Assembly: GCA_030704615.1 (NCBI GenBank)
Contig: CM060734.1
Span: 33,868,042 to 33,932,041 of the forward strand
Direction of reading: 5' to 3'
Source of the DNA: Takakia lepidozioides
Taxonomy: Eukaryota > Streptophyta > Takakiopsida > Takakiales > Takakiaceae
Length of the DNA stretch: 64,000 nt
Under the pieces are notes generated by a model, which saw nothing but the letters and a program-made list of their open reading frames with translations, made no database searches and was not told the DNA's origin. Position 1 is the first letter of the stretch, and every line of letters begins with the position of its first letter. Position numbers and translations under genes: made by a program. Positions 36,539 through 48,333 of this stretch are shown in pieces.

Positions 36539-39500
36539 ATGCCAGAGAGCATGGACTGTAAGGAGAAAAAATCCCTGAGAGCTTTCAAACGGCTAATCAT
36601 TTTCCAAGACATAACGTATGAACTACCGGTCCATCCAACCTGTGCCCTCTTCTACTCTATCACCTTTATTTTAGCCAGTATTGCGGTGAGCATCCTCATA
36701 ATTGTAATACAGGTGAAGCACTGGCCGACGTCACTAAGGCATTTCAACAGTAACAGTATGAGCAGTTCTGCTACTGGATACACGTGTGCTTGCAGTGTAC
36801 CCGCAAACCTTCAGGACAAACCTGTTGATACTCTTCCCAAGAATCAGCTTAGGCGATGTTATAATCCATCGGATTTAACAACCGTCACTATGGTGCAGTT
36901 CTCCTACGGTACTGCACCAGACTTACCAGAAATAGTGAAAGATTTCAGTCCGGGGGTGATCTACAATTCAACTGTCAACAATGCATACGAGGTGCGACAG
37001 ACACCAAAAGAGCTCAATTTGTGGAACGGAGACAGTAATGGGACACTGTGGCCCATTTGCAGCGGCATTCCTTACTCAGGTGATGTGTACATGTCCTTAA
37101 TTTGAATCAGATTGAAAACTGTTGACCGACTGAGAATGATCGAGTTTTCTCTGTTAGTTAGCAACGCAATGATCTGCAAGCTGTACGTACCATACAATTA
37201 TACTTATGGAGGTCACTTGAAATGTTAGTGTCAGGTCTCTCGTCAGTCAACATCCAGTGACATTGGCTGTTGTTCAAAGACTGCGAGTGAATCAAGAGTC
37301 GAGCCAACTTTCATTTCCAGACTCCTAGGCTGAGCCGTCTGTCGATATGTTGTCACCTGATGGACTATATAGTGTGAGCGTCTGCGTCAACATAGTTGCA
37401 TACATGTATATTTTCATCATGCTATGCATTCATGTAACTAGAAAATTTCGCACACATCTGATTTGCTGAGTCCGTCCAATAAATCGTGCTTTGATTTTTG
37501 TGGTCCTTGATGTATCACTTGATTCCTAATACGTGAGGATACAACCCTGAAAAAGGCACTCCATCGAAAGAAGGGAATTACAAGTTTCCCTTTGGTATCC
37601 TTGAGGCTTCCTGCTGGCGTCCCATCTCTGCCCTAGTCACTCTCTCTTGCTCGCTCTCTCTTTGAATCTAAGAGAATCGGGAGAGCGCAAATATTTAGCA
37701 TTCATAATGTTAAGGCAATTTTCCTTGACCGGCTTCAAAACTGACTCTGAGGTCTACCGGAATGTGCACGAGAAGCCGAGCTGTTAATAATTCATTCTAG
37801 TCCTGATGAACTGTAGATTTGTTCATGGTTGTGGCGGCTGGTTGTTGTTGGGGACTCTGCTTTTCTGTTCTGTTTCTCTTATCCTTTTCCCCATCCATTT
37901 AAGTGAGTTGATCTTGCGTGAATTTCCCCTCTTTGATCTTTCCCCCTCTCACTGGTCTTACCTTTGTGGTCACACCGCTGCTATACGCGAGTTCACATAT
38001 ATACCTTTTTAAGTTGAAGTATTTGGCGCGGTGGTTCTCATTTCCAAGATTTCAACAAAAGTCTCCTAGGTAGGATCTACGGATCTTTGGGTTTCGAGAC
38101 TACAAGATCTTCGCATATTATGTACAACCTCTTCTTTAGAAAATCGTCTAGGTAGTTATGCGCTGCATCTTTCGGATTCCCTGATATCTGGCTCGGAATT
38201 TATGCAGATACAACCTTCAACTTCGATTTGAGCGACCCCAAGTTGCCTGTGTACTTCGACTATCCCCTCAGCTACATGCGAATGGTGATAGAGTACAACT
38301 GCACGGACTGCCAGCAATTCGGACCTGACACGATCCTGCAAAATGTCGTAGAAAGGGCCGATAGCAGTTGGCTAGACCTAAGCAAATGGATCAGTTGCTC
38401 TGGATATGGAGTAAACGTCAGCAAGGACCACCCCTGTAAGTCGAGGCATGGCGGCTACCATGGGCGATGCGCCTTATATCCAACTTTCGACATATCCATG
38501 TCCAATCGCCTAAACAAGTTTTTGAATGGGCTGCAAAACAAGTCAAAGTTCGGTGGTCACCTCACAATTACTTCGAATGGTTCAGCGTTGCGACCGCCCG
38601 GCATCGAGATGCACTCGAATGTCATATACTATAACTCTAGCCTGGTGAGATACGCCTCTTCCCAGTTTACATCCCTGTGCATTCAAAGAGGGTCCAGATA
38701 TCGCAGATAGAGCAAAATATGGACCAGATAGATTAGTGGAGAGCTAAGTCTAGTCGAATAGGTGAGATGCTGCTTCTCGAATCATGTACTGTGATGTAGT
38801 ATTCTGGTCACCATCCACTTATTATAACATGTCGGTTTGGAATGTTATGTAATCTGTAGAAATTATGCTACCATGGACTAGTTGGGGAAGAGGGATCCAT
38901 CAATTACTGAATACACGACGAGTTGGTTAACAATGCACTTGCAGATTACAGAAAATCAGCCGCTCACGTATGGCTACCTGGAGGTACAAAAAGCGTCTAC
39001 CATGTGGACGACCCTGGCAGCTGGGTATCCAAATCTAGCGCAAAGTTGTAGTAATCTGGCCATGGACAACGCGACGCAGATTTGCAACGGGACAGCCTTC
39101 TGCAATGTATACAAAGCGCTTGGGGAAAATGGAGTCTCCATTCCGTCACTCTCTTGCATGGACTTTAGGGACGATTACGAAACGTGTATACTTATGGCCA
39201 ATAGCACTGGGAATGAGCATCTCCGTAAGAAACTGTGCACTGCACCTTATTCTCCATTTTGCCAGCTGGTCGCTCCCTTTCAAGTTCATTACACCCTCAC
39301 CACAAATATGAGTGCACTTGATACACGCTTTATCTCCGATGAAATGACAAAGATGTGGAATACTACATATTTGAGAGGAGTTTGCAGTAACGATTACACA
39401 AATCGATTACGGTATGATTCGACGACATTGGGGAGGCCTGTCCTCCTGGAGTTGACTTGCACCGAAGTATATACGTCCACTTCTGCAGTGTGTACCTTGA

Positions 39501-40628
39501 CTGGAAGATACAATGACCTTAACGATAGCTACAATCAGGACCCACGAAACCTATCCGAGATCTCTCACTTCACCACGCCCTCGTACGTGTGCTACAAGGT
39601 TAGTGCCTTGTTTCTCATGCTGTAGTAGTGCTATTAAGATTCAATCCATCACTCTAGCGAATAATTTGGGGAGTGAGTCCCTCAATTGTACCTCACTTCT
39701 GATCCAGAGGGACCAAACTGCTGTGTGTGTGCCTCGGCTCATTTCGGAACCAGTTGTGGACCTTTGTACAGCCCTGCTCGACTCTATCTCATGATTCATC
39801 AATGTGATCAGCGTTCAAGCATACTCTGTACTTATCTTTGTTCAAGATATAGGTCTTCCAGTCATGTTCTATTCTCCCACCATGAGAATTCTGTTTCTAT
39901 TCCCTAACAAGCCTTCAGTATATAATATATACTTGTTGAGACAGAGCAAAAACTCTCCAGGGGCACTTTGGAGTTTCTTGAGTCCAATTAATTAGCACAG
40001 TGTCCAGACTGATACATATAAGCAGGCTCTGTCACAAGCGCCATGAACAGCCTGGGAAACTACAGATCAATTAAATGTTAGTGGAGATGAAATATCGCAA
40101 ATTAGAAGTAGTGATATTTTTCAGATTTTCTGCTACTATCACGGAATGGGTTGATATTGTTCAATCAACGGAATTGATGGCTCAAAATCTATACAGATTG
40201 AGTCAGTATATGATTCAGAATATACATTTAAGATTTTCTGGAGATTTCTGACGTTCTGGAGAATAATTGCAACTCTGCAGGTGGAACCTCAAGTTTGGTG
40301 GTCATATGCTATCACCATCTTTGGAGTCATCTCTGGCTGGATATCAGCAATTTACGCAGTCTTCAATCTGGCCTTTCCATTGGTAATTTACGTAGTCTTC
40401 AAACTACCCCAAATTGTAAAGGGAGTACTACGGAATCCCCAACATGAACAGAAAGTGGAGTCGGATGACCCCGATCAGGATGTCAAACATGATAAAGACT
40501 CCGAGGCTTCCGACGACGAGGACGATCCAGGGTCCACCTCGCAAAGTTCAAGTATGGTTCAGTCGGATGTCAGCACCTCTGAAGGTTCAAATGCAGTTGT
40601 CAGTGATGTTGAGCGCCAAATGCAGTGA
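36539..40628 (+). CDS. Unrecognised two-pass membrane protein with a large Cys-rich ectodomain
   Basis: Four exons: 36539-37079, 38208-38644, 38945-39598 and 40281-40628. All phases agree (1, 0, 0) and give about 659 residues. The start MPESMDCKEKKS follows an in-frame upstream ATG (36437) and precedes a basic N-tail. The first membrane segment is CALFYSITFILASIAVSILI (about residues 36-60). A roughly 490-residue segment follows with some 25 cysteines and about 14 N-glycosylation sequons (for example NCT, NVS, NAT, NMS, NDS). The second membrane segment lies in YAITIFGVISGWISAIYAVF and continues hydrophobic to VIYVVFK. The tail is acidic and serine-rich, with DPDQDVKHDKDSEASDDEDD. The topology, with short N-tail, extracellular Cys-rich loop and cytosolic C-tail, recalls ENaC/ASIC or P2X channels, but I recognise no family motif and assign no function. 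The splice model is strong. Confidence 0.72.
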
Positions 40629-41489
40629 GTCCTTGACCTGCGTTGGAGGCAATATGAGGGCGATACCCAGACTACTTACCATGCACATGGACGTTCGCAA
40701 TGCAGTTTTGTTATCCCTTTGGAGGGTGGCCCGGGGTAAGAAGTCGTGTACTATTGAGCTGTCCAGGGAAATGCATATGATTGTTTATATCTATTTTTAT
40801 TTGCCTTTTTTTGTTTTTAAGGGAAAGGGGAGATACCCAAGTTGTTAGTTTTATTAAAGATTATTGGAGGGAAAAAAATTAAAACCCTTACATGCCCGAA
40901 GGCTGCCATGAGGCCTGAACCGTGCTGGAGATACCAATGGTAAATGGCCCTGCTTGACAGCAGGTGACTGGGCCAGAGCCCAATACATTGATAGAGTGGG
41001 AGAATTCATGTACCCATATGTAGTTGAAAGTTTGTAAATTGAAGGCCCAGCTTCTCAGCTGGCTGCTCAGATTTTTTCTCCACTGCTTGATTGCAAGATA
41101 ACATTTATAATTTTATTGGCTCTCTTGTAGAGAGAGACTTTGAAACATGTTCAAGTCAATGGAAAAAATGTGGTCAAAAGGACCTTACACCGTTCAAGGC
41201 TCCGATTGGTGTGTTGTGCTGAGTCATGCCCCTTTACTCTCACCTTCCTCTTATGTTTTGCCAAAGCAAGAGAGCCCATTGCCGTTTTAGGCTTGTTCAT
41301 TTAGAAGGGAAACAGGCCGGAGCGACCGCTAATTGTGGCAAATCAGGCCTCTCTCTTAATTATAGTGAGAAGAGAACAATAACCTCTTTCAAGGTGGCCT
41401 TGCCTTGAAGGCCCAAGGGCCCAGTATAAGGCTCATGGGACAAATTAAGACCTTCAATCCACACATTTGAAAGGAAGTACTTTCTTTCA
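40629..41489. other. 3' flank with inverted repeat arm
   Basis: Contains the 3' UTR of the upstream gene and, at 41115-41270, an inverted copy of the MITE-like repeat found at 35118-35290 and 41568-41733. No gene seen. Confidence 0.55.
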
Positions 41490-42960
41490 GGCAGTTTGCT
41501 CATTTCAACAGCAATCCCCACAAGAACAAGCCCACCTTAGATAGTGAGAGTGGTTGGCATCTTGTATAACAAGCCTCAAACTGCAAAACATAAGGGGGAG
41601 GTGAGAGTAGGGGCATGACTCAGCACAACACATCAATGGAAGCCTTGACACGGTGTAAGATCCTTTGACCACATTTTCTCCGTTGACTTCAACATGATGC
41701 ATAGTCTCTCTTCGACTGAAGAGAGCCAACAAATGCTTGCCCAACAGTCTGTGACATGAGCTTGTGCCATGAGCCAGTTACCATGCACCTGAAGGTTCTT
41801 CATGACAAACACATGTCTCGAGGGCCGTACTGATCATGAGCCCAAAAGCAATGGCCAGCTTCTCATAAACAAAAATTCCTTTTTGCACATCATGTAATGC
41901 AAAGCCCCTGTTAAGCACAGGAATTGAAAGTGAGATAATTGGTTGTTCAGTCTTGTGAGAAAGAATAATTTTGCTTGGTACTAGGCCTCAGGATAAAAGT
42001 CAGCTATGGCTGACCAAAACAGTGCTATTTGTAGGTGTGGACAGCTCCAGTGGGGCAGGCAGGTGGGTTGCCCAGTTTGTGGGGTGACTTGTTGCTAAGT
42101 GCATAGATAATGGACCTATGCACCTGTTTGCAGCAACCTGCCTCCTTCCTGACACCTCTCACCTTCAAAAAGACTCACCCTAGCAATATCGAGTCACCTG
42201 CCACCCACGGCCAAGATAGCTGACAGCAGCACATGAATGGCAGTGTGCCATGGACGCCACTTGAGAATGCATTTTGCAAACCTTCTGCCACCTCCACATT
42301 CCCATGAATTGTGCTGACACCAAAGGCTCCCATGAGATACACCTCATTCAGTCGGCATTTTGTGAATGAAGTCCTCAACCTTATCGAATTGCCTGTCACC
42401 AGCCAAGAAGATCCACCATTCAGCAGGATGCTCCCCTGCATGAGCAAGGCCATGATCTTAACTGGAATCAAATTAGTGACTGCTCATCCTCCAGGCATGA
42501 CTGGCAGCAGATATAAGCACATATAAGTCAAACCATCCCAGCTTAGTCCTTTCTATTGCATTTGTCTTAATACTTCACCTATGCTGAACATATCCAGGGT
42601 TGGTCACATATCTCAGGCCAGAATTTTGTGTATCCTCAATACCTCCACATGGCTTATTCGAAAAGGGCAGTGTCCACCATGGTATTTGGCACATTTCAGA
42701 CTTTCATGATGTCAGCATGCACCTGTTTTGACCTTCTGGCAGGCTGGCCCACACCACACTTTTAACACAACGGACATGACCTGGTCAAATGTCCCCCTTT
42801 TCAGCCTCAATGACACTCCCTGTGCTGGGTATATCCTGCAGTCATTGCTCTCGATGACACATCTCATCACCATATTGATCGCCATCACCCTTTTCAGCCT
42901 CAATAACACTCCCCATGCTAGGCATGTCCTGCAATCGTAGTACTCAATGACACATCTCAC
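41490..42960 (-). pseudogene. Degenerate PPR-DYW gene copy
   Basis: The minus strand carries scrambled equivalents of the neighbouring PPR-DYW genes. Near 41500-41560 is VIQDANHSHYLRWACSCGDC, matching the DYW end of the intact genes. 41745-41930 matches the deaminase region, with HSE and CxxC destroyed. 42180-42460 reads GAFGVSTIHGNVEVAEG (intact copies: GALLGACRIYGNVEVAER). 42660-42800 matches a PPR repeat block. Frames change throughout. A MITE-like element interrupts the DYW end at 41568-41733. It cannot encode a product. Confidence 0.82.
41568..41733 (+). mobile_element. MITE-like insertion inside the PPR pseudogene
   Basis: Compared with the intact PPR genes, this 166 bp segment splits the sequence corresponding to the deaminase end. 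AACAA occurs on both sides, and in intact gene sequence once, so it is a probable target site duplication. The element begins GCCTCAAACT and ends AAGAGAGCC. Confidence 0.7.
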
Positions 42961-43264
42961 ATACCATATTGCTGAACACTCAAATTGTATTCTTCATGCT
43001 GCATTGTCTTATCTGACTGAATATTGGAGGTTCTCATCTAAATTCCTCAAATTTGATTGCCCACAAACTCTATCACAGTTTGGAGAATGAATGGATGAAT
43101 CGCCTTTGTATATCATTGATTTAATTTGCCTCAGTCAGATTTAGGGAGAACATGAACAGCACATACTCTGCCTTCGCATTCATCCCCTAGAAAATTGAGG
43201 CCGTCCATCCATGCCAAGAACTTTCCAGTTTGAAGGCAATACTCTTTCATGCAAGTTGCTCAAT

Positions 43265-45586
43265 TCACCAGTACTCCCCACAAGAACACACTCCACCTTC
43301 AAAGTGGTGAAAGCGGTTGGCATCCCGTACAACAATTGCTCGCCCAACAATCTTTGAGATGAACTTGGTTGCTGTGTGGCAGTCACCACACACACGAAGG
43401 TTCTTGATGATACGGAGAGTAGTGCCAGGGGACGTGCTGATGAGCCCAAAGGCAATGGCCAGCTTCTCACTGTGGTGACAAAGAGAAAACTGCTTTTGCT
43501 CATCTTCCAGATCATGCAACACAAAGCGTGTGTCAGGTACATACCCCGCTTCCTTCATCTGCCCATACAATCTAGTCAGCTCAGCATGGATTTCCTCAAT
43601 TTGTGGATGCCATTTGTCGTCTACAACAAATGTGTGCACCTTGTTCTCAACCTCAATGCAGCAGCGACCTGCCTCCTTTCTAACACCTTTGGCATACATC
43701 ATCTTTCTCACCTTTGCAGTATCCTCCCACCTGCCAGTGGCAGCATAGATGTTTGACAGTAGCACATAAGTTGCGGCATCCTGTGGATCCCACTTGAGAA
43801 GGCATTTTGCCGCTCGCTCTGCCACCTTCACATTGGCATGCATTCTGGAGGCACCAAGCAAGGCACCCCACACAGGCACACCTGGTTCAATGGGCATTTT
43901 GTTGACAAAATCCTCCGCCTCATCCACTCGCCCTGCACGGCCAAGAAGGTCTACCATGCAGCCAAAATGCTCCCCTGTAGGATTGAGGCCATGATCTTGA
44001 CTAAGGGAATCAAAGTAGTGTCTGCCTTCATCCACTAGGCCCACATTGCTACATGCAGAGAGAACACATATAAATGTGATACCATTCGGTGTCAGCCCTT
44101 CCTGTTGCATTTGTTCAAACAAATCCAGGGCCTCCCTACCACACCCATGCTGGGCATATCCTGCAATCATCGCACTCCATGAGATCGCACTCCTTTGAGG
44201 CATATTGTCAAACAGTGTACGCGCATGAGTTATGTTCCCACATTTGGCATACATATCAACAAGGGCAGTGTCCAGAACAATATCTGACTCAATGCTGGCT
44301 TTCATGATGTCAACATGGATCTCTTTGCCCTTTTCCAGGGCTGCCAGGCTGGCACAAGCATTTAGAACAGAAACAAATGTAGCCTGGTTAGGCCTCACAC
44401 CCTTCCATATCATATGCTCATAGGTCTCCAAAGCCTCTCGACCGCACCCATGCTGAGAGTATCCTGCGATCATCGCATTCCATGAGACCACATCTCTTTC
44501 AGCCATACTGTCAAACACTTGAAATGCGTCCTTTATGTTTCCGCATTTGGCATACATGGCAACAAGGGCAGTGTCCAGAATGATATTTGGCACAATTCCA
44601 GCTTCAATGATGTCCGCATGAATCTTTTTGCCCTTCTCCAGAGCCCCTAGGCTGGCACAAGCATTGAGAATGCAAACAAATGTGACCTGATTGGGCCTTA
44701 TCCCTCCCCCTATCATGTTCTCATAGGTCTCAAAAGCCTGCCTACCACACCCACGCTGAGCATATCCTGTGATCATCGCATTCCATGAAACCACATTTCG
44801 TTGGGCCATATTGTCAAACACTTGATGCGCATCTTTCATGCTTCCGCATTTCGCATACATGGAAGCAAGGGCAGTGTCCAGCTTGACATCTGATTCAACT
44901 CCAGCTTTGATGAGACCAGTATGGACCTGTTTGCCCTTCTCTAGGGCTCCTAGGCTCGCACAAGCTGTGAGAGCGCAAATGAACGTGACCCTGTCAGGAG
45001 ACACCTCTTCCTGTAACATTTGCTCATAAATCTCCATGGCCTCTCTACCACACCCATGCTTCACATAGCCTGCCATCATTATATTCCATGTAAAAATATC
45101 TCGTTCAGGCATTTTATCAAACAACAGGCGTGCATCTACAACGCTCCCACACTTGGCATACATGTTGATGAGGGTGTTGTGTAGGAAGATGTTTTGCTTT
45201 AATCCGCTTTTGATGATGGTGGCGTGCACCCGCTTTCCCTCTGCTAGGCCTTTGATCTTGAGGCACTCCTGCAAGAGACAGATGTAAGTATTGTAATCCA
45301 CCGAAATTCCTCCTCGATCCATTAACTGTACAGCCTCTTTCAATTGTCCTGCTTTGGATAGTGTCCTCACATCCCCACAAGTGCCAGCACTAGGGTGGAC
45401 TCCCTCTCTTCGTCCTCTTTGAAAAGCAGTCATTATGGTGGAGGTTCTTGATTCCAACAACTGTGCTGCCACTGCTTCCCGTTGACCATCGAGCCATGCA
45501 GGTTTGCTGTAGTTAACAATCCACATTGCCTTGTTGCTACTCTTGTGGTTGAAATCTTGTTCTCTTGGATGCATCTGCACCCCCAC
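43265..45586 (-). CDS. PPR protein of the PLS-E-DYW class, predicted organellar C-to-U editing factor
   Basis: One uninterrupted frame of 773 residues. PPR repeats in P-L-S triplets run from about residue 95 to 540, with repeated phrases such as [30 protein letters not shown] and [20 protein letters not shown]1/E2 motifs follow ([21 protein letters not shown]). The DYW deaminase occupies about residues 635-773 and retains its zinc and catalytic ligands: HSE at 705-707 and CGDC at 733-736. It ends CSCGEYW, a DYW variant. Such proteins bind one RNA site through the repeats and deaminate cytidine in plastids or mitochondria. I could not settle a targeting peptide; the N-terminus may be extended by upstream exons (see 45802-45910). 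The neighbour at 48334-51351 is a close paralogue. Confidence 0.9.
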   Translation of the reverse strand: MGVQMHPREQDFNHKSSNKAMWIVNYSKPAWLDGQREAVAAQLLESRTSTIMTAFQRGRREGVHPSAGTCGDVRTLSKAGQLKEAVQLMDRGGISVDYNTYICLLQECLKIKGLAEGKRVHATIIKSGLKQNIFLHNTLINMYAKCGSVVDARLLFDKMPERDIFTWNIMMAGYVKHGCGREAMEIYEQMLQEEVSPDRVTFICALTACASLGALEKGKQVHTGLIKAGVESDVKLDTALASMYAKCGSMKDAHQVFDNMAQRNVVSWNAMITGYAQRGCGRQAFETYENMIGGGIRPNQVTFVCILNACASLGALEKGKKIHADIIEAGIVPNIILDTALVAMYAKCGNIKDAFQVFDSMAERDVVSWNAMIAGYSQHGCGREALETYEHMIWKGVRPNQATFVSVLNACASLAALEKGKEIHVDIMKASIESDIVLDTALVDMYAKCGNITHARTLFDNMPQRSAISWSAMIAGYAQHGCGREALDLFEQMQQEGLTPNGITFICVLSACSNVGLVDEGRHYFDSLSQDHGLNPTGEHFGCMVDLLGRAGRVDEAEDFVNKMPIEPGVPVWGALLGASRMHANVKVAERAAKCLLKWDPQDAATYVLLSNIYAATGRWEDTAKVRKMMYAKGVRKEAGRCCIEVENKVHTFVVDDKWHPQIEEIHAELTRLYGQMKEAGYVPDTRFVLHDLEDEQKQFSLCHHSEKLAIAFGLISTSPGTTLRIIKNLRVCGDCHTATKFISKIVGRAIVVRDANRFHHFEGGVCSCGEYW

Positions 45587-45801
45587 TTTATCCTGCCTCC
45601 ATCAGCTACCCACTGCCTCCATAACAAAAATGCATAGATCCTCCCCATCGCTGCAAGTAGCTGACCATGACAACACGTACTCTCCATAGCAAATACTAGT
45701 CCCATGCTGAATTGCTTCCAGAGAGGAGAATAACAAGTTGTAAGAAGGATTTTCAATACAAACTGCTTGTCCATTTCTGCTCTAACATAACAAGCGTTCA
45801 C

Positions 45802-45910
45802 CTTTCTGCCTTGTTTGTCCCTCCAGTGGCTGGGATCTGCAAAACATTCCTTCCAAGGATTTTCCTTGTCTCTATTTTTGCTTCTCGAATATTTGCCTGC
45901 AACTCCACTA
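45802..45910 (-). pseudogene. OSB-like PDF-motif exon fragment, copy A
   Basis: The minus strand reads ENPWKECFADPSHWRDKQGR followed by K, ending at a good donor (AAG|GTGAAC). OSB organellar single-stranded DNA-binding proteins carry a PDF motif of the form W..FxxPxxWWDNRxxKxNP. Only about 25 residues are present, starting 216 bp upstream of the PPR frame. It could be a 5' exon of that gene or a relic of a neighbouring OSB gene. Confidence 0.45.
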
Positions 45911-46240
45911 CCAGAAACATGTCAAAAACACTCAGACCCCCCAGAGATTCATCCCACAAGCAAGAAATGTAGAAAACCATGATGAGAAAGCAGTGTGCAT
46001 GTTGTTTCAGCGAACCCCATGTGGACACCTAATTTGGAAGGAAGAGGGGGAAGGAAAGATGGGCGGACCGGCGGAACTCGAAGTTGTCACCTGTTACATC
46101 TGATACAGTATGAAAACCTAAATAAAGGGAACCTTCCAAATCCTCAAGTGCATCCAGACATCTTTGTGGGCAAAATAGCCATCCTTGTCAAGTGCTAGCA
46201 TGAAATCAATTGACGGGCTAGAAGCAACACTGTGGGAAGA

Positions 46241-46345
46241 ATGAAAGAAAGAAACTTTACGACGTCCAGGGAAAGGTCAAAGAGCTTATGGGACAAAAGA
46301 CAGCAGGATACAAGAAAGAATGTGGGGCCTTCAACAAGCAGGAAG
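46241..46345 (-). repeat. Dispersed GGACGT-tail repeat
   Basis: The reverse complement contains TCCCATAAGCTCTTTGACCT then CCCTGGACGTCGTAAAGTTTC with a TTTC-rich tail. It matches 60520-60620 (-), 57617-57678 (+) and 63215-63290 (+). No box A or B is evident in this short copy. Confidence 0.7.
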
Positions 46346-46369
46346 GAAACTCTGTTTATCATCTAGTCC

Positions 46370-46620
46370 ATCTCAGCGAGGCATTGCATGTACTCACCCC
46401 TATCTGCATCCAGCTTCTCAAATTCATAATCCACCCAGACAGGTTCCTTGTAGCAATCCGTCCACAGCTCCTCATTGGTACTCTTGTGCTGGAAATCCGA
46501 TGCTCTAGGAAGCATCTGTGCCCGCCCTTAATCCCTGCCTCCTTCAGCTCTCCTTGTCTCCACAAAACAAGGGCATAGATTCTCCCCCTCCCCAAAGTTG
46601 ACAATGACAATTCAGAACTG
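46370..46620 (-). pseudogene. 5' fragment of a further PPR-DYW copy
   Basis: The segment aligns with the N-terminal coding region of the 48334-51351 gene (51120-51400). Both contain CTTGTGGTTGGAATCTGG-like and AAGCATCTGTGCCC-like stretches on the plus strand. Only the part before the PPR repeats is left; the repeats and the DYW domain are missing and the frame is broken. Confidence 0.65.
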
Positions 46621-47385
46621 ACAAAGCAAACACCCCCACCCTACCTACCAAAAGCTTGCAAGCGCTGGATATGGCATGACCAACTCCCACTCTACACTTA
46701 AAGACATCAGGGTCGGTCCTGGGGTTTGCACCCGGCAGGGTAAAAGGAAGGAGGCCCAAAATTGCCATATTTGCAATCCGATTACAATCTCGACGCGCAT
46801 CCATGCAGACATACAATCTAGCATGACTGCAATGATACCTTGATACATTGACCGTTGATTTCAGGCACTGCCAGTTTCACTTCACATTGAATTGCAAGGA
46901 GGGGTGGAATGTGGTCATTGGCCATTGCAACACGCCAACTTTACTAGGCAGGTTTTATTTCAGACCTCCGGGTTGTTTGAGGCAGGTCGGAATTTCCTCT
47001 CGAAGCTGCCTTGGTTTCAGAGCTTTGAGGTGTGTAAGGCAGTCCGGAATCTCCATGGCGCTAGCGCACAGCCCACCACAATCCATTGCCGCAAACTGGG
47101 TGTTGACTAATGTGCTGGCATGACACTCATACCGAGTAGCATCAACTTGATCCAGCGCTGCTCCACTAGCTTGCAACAACTGTGGCACATTTGAATGTGC
47201 GTGCACTGCCACTCACAAAGTGCGAATAGAATATTTAGGTGGCTTGATTTGAAGGCGAGAGTTCCGGTCCCAATCAAGTGACTTCAATATTGGGACCGAA
47301 GTGAGAGAGGGAAATCCTTGACAGTATCCTTAATTTTCGAGAAAGTTTTGCAAGGAATCTTGTCTGTAACATTGAAGGCGCTCAC
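46621..47385. other. Spacer in the PPR cluster
   Basis: The 46850-46930 segment resembles 51690-51770, upstream of the larger PPR gene, so promoter-side sequence was duplicated with the PPR unit. No gene seen. Confidence 0.45.
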
Positions 47386-47480
47386 TTTATTGCCTCGATT
47401 GTCCCACCATTGGCAGAATATTCATTCCATGGCTGTCAGATAATTGGCCTTGGTGAGTTCCTTTCTCAAACGCTTTCCAT
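47386..47480 (-). pseudogene. OSB-like PDF-motif fragment, copy B
   Basis: The minus strand reads QWWDNRGNK and ends at a donor-like GTGAGC. The preceding part is out of frame (SLWKAFEKG about 50 bp upstream). It corresponds to copies A and C and lies upstream of the 46370-46620 PPR fragment. Confidence 0.4.
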
Positions 47481-47685
47481 AAACTTCGTCCTCTACTACT
47501 GGCCTCCGGCTGCCCGTCATTAGCTTTAGTGAAGAAAATCTCTATGCATTGCGGTGCAGGAAATGCAAAGGGGTCCCGTACAGAGGGAGTCCACGTTTTC
47601 TTGAGCTCCTGGGGCCGCTTGTGAGGGCACCTCCAAGATGCCGTGAGTTGGAATTTGCTCAAGCCTACTATGCAGAGAGTCTCCT

Positions 47686-47689
<4 letters not shown>

Positions 47690-47724
<35 letters not shown>
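47690..47724. repeat. CT microsatellite
   Basis: About 17 uninterrupted CT units. The long minus-strand frame over it (47387-47758) has poly-RE content from the repeat and is not a gene. Confidence 0.9.
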
Positions 47725-47726
<2 letters not shown>

Positions 47727-48333
47727 CCTCCAACATCACAAAATCGCAGTGCCAACAAATTTCAGGCAGTGTGGAAAATGGAGAACACTAGGAATGAGGT
47801 AAGAACTTAATGCACACGTGCAACCTCGGTTTCCGGCATGACAACAGAAAATCGGTCTTTTCTTTCCTTTCTTTTGTCCCATAGGATCTTTGAGCATCCA
47901 GTGGACATTTCTGATATTCCTTCCTTTAATTTCTGCAAAATTCGGACCTAAACCCTCACTAGAGCTCATGCATGCGCAATCAAGCTAAAATCTCCTCCAG
48001 CTCCTGTGGCACGGAGAAGGAATAGCTATCAACATGCATCAAGATAATGCTATTCCAGAATAGTGCTGCCAAACTGTGGATCTCCAGAAGCTCACGATTC
48101 TTTCATGCCTTATCTAACACCCCTATGTAATGCGGGTTTTCATGACTTACACTGCTGCTGTTTGTATCAGAACTTGAAGATATCCCCAAAAGATTCAGCA
48201 AGATTGGGAGAGTCAAATAACTTTGGGATGACTAAGCAACATGCCACTATCACCATCAAATGCCAATTGAGAGTGTAATACAAAGTGTCACATTCAACCA
48301 CAGACTGGACTTGATTCATGCATTTTGGTTCCT
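47725..48333. other. Spacer 3' of the larger PPR gene
   Basis: Contains another partial GGACGT-family copy at 47870-47925 (GTCCCATAGGATCTTTGAGC then CAGTGGACATTTCTGAT). Otherwise this is 3' flank of the minus-strand PPR gene. No gene seen. Confidence 0.5.

Noticed and set aside
47387-47758. A 123-codon minus-strand frame with a run of Arg-Glu repeats.
   Set aside because: The run is translation of the CT microsatellite.
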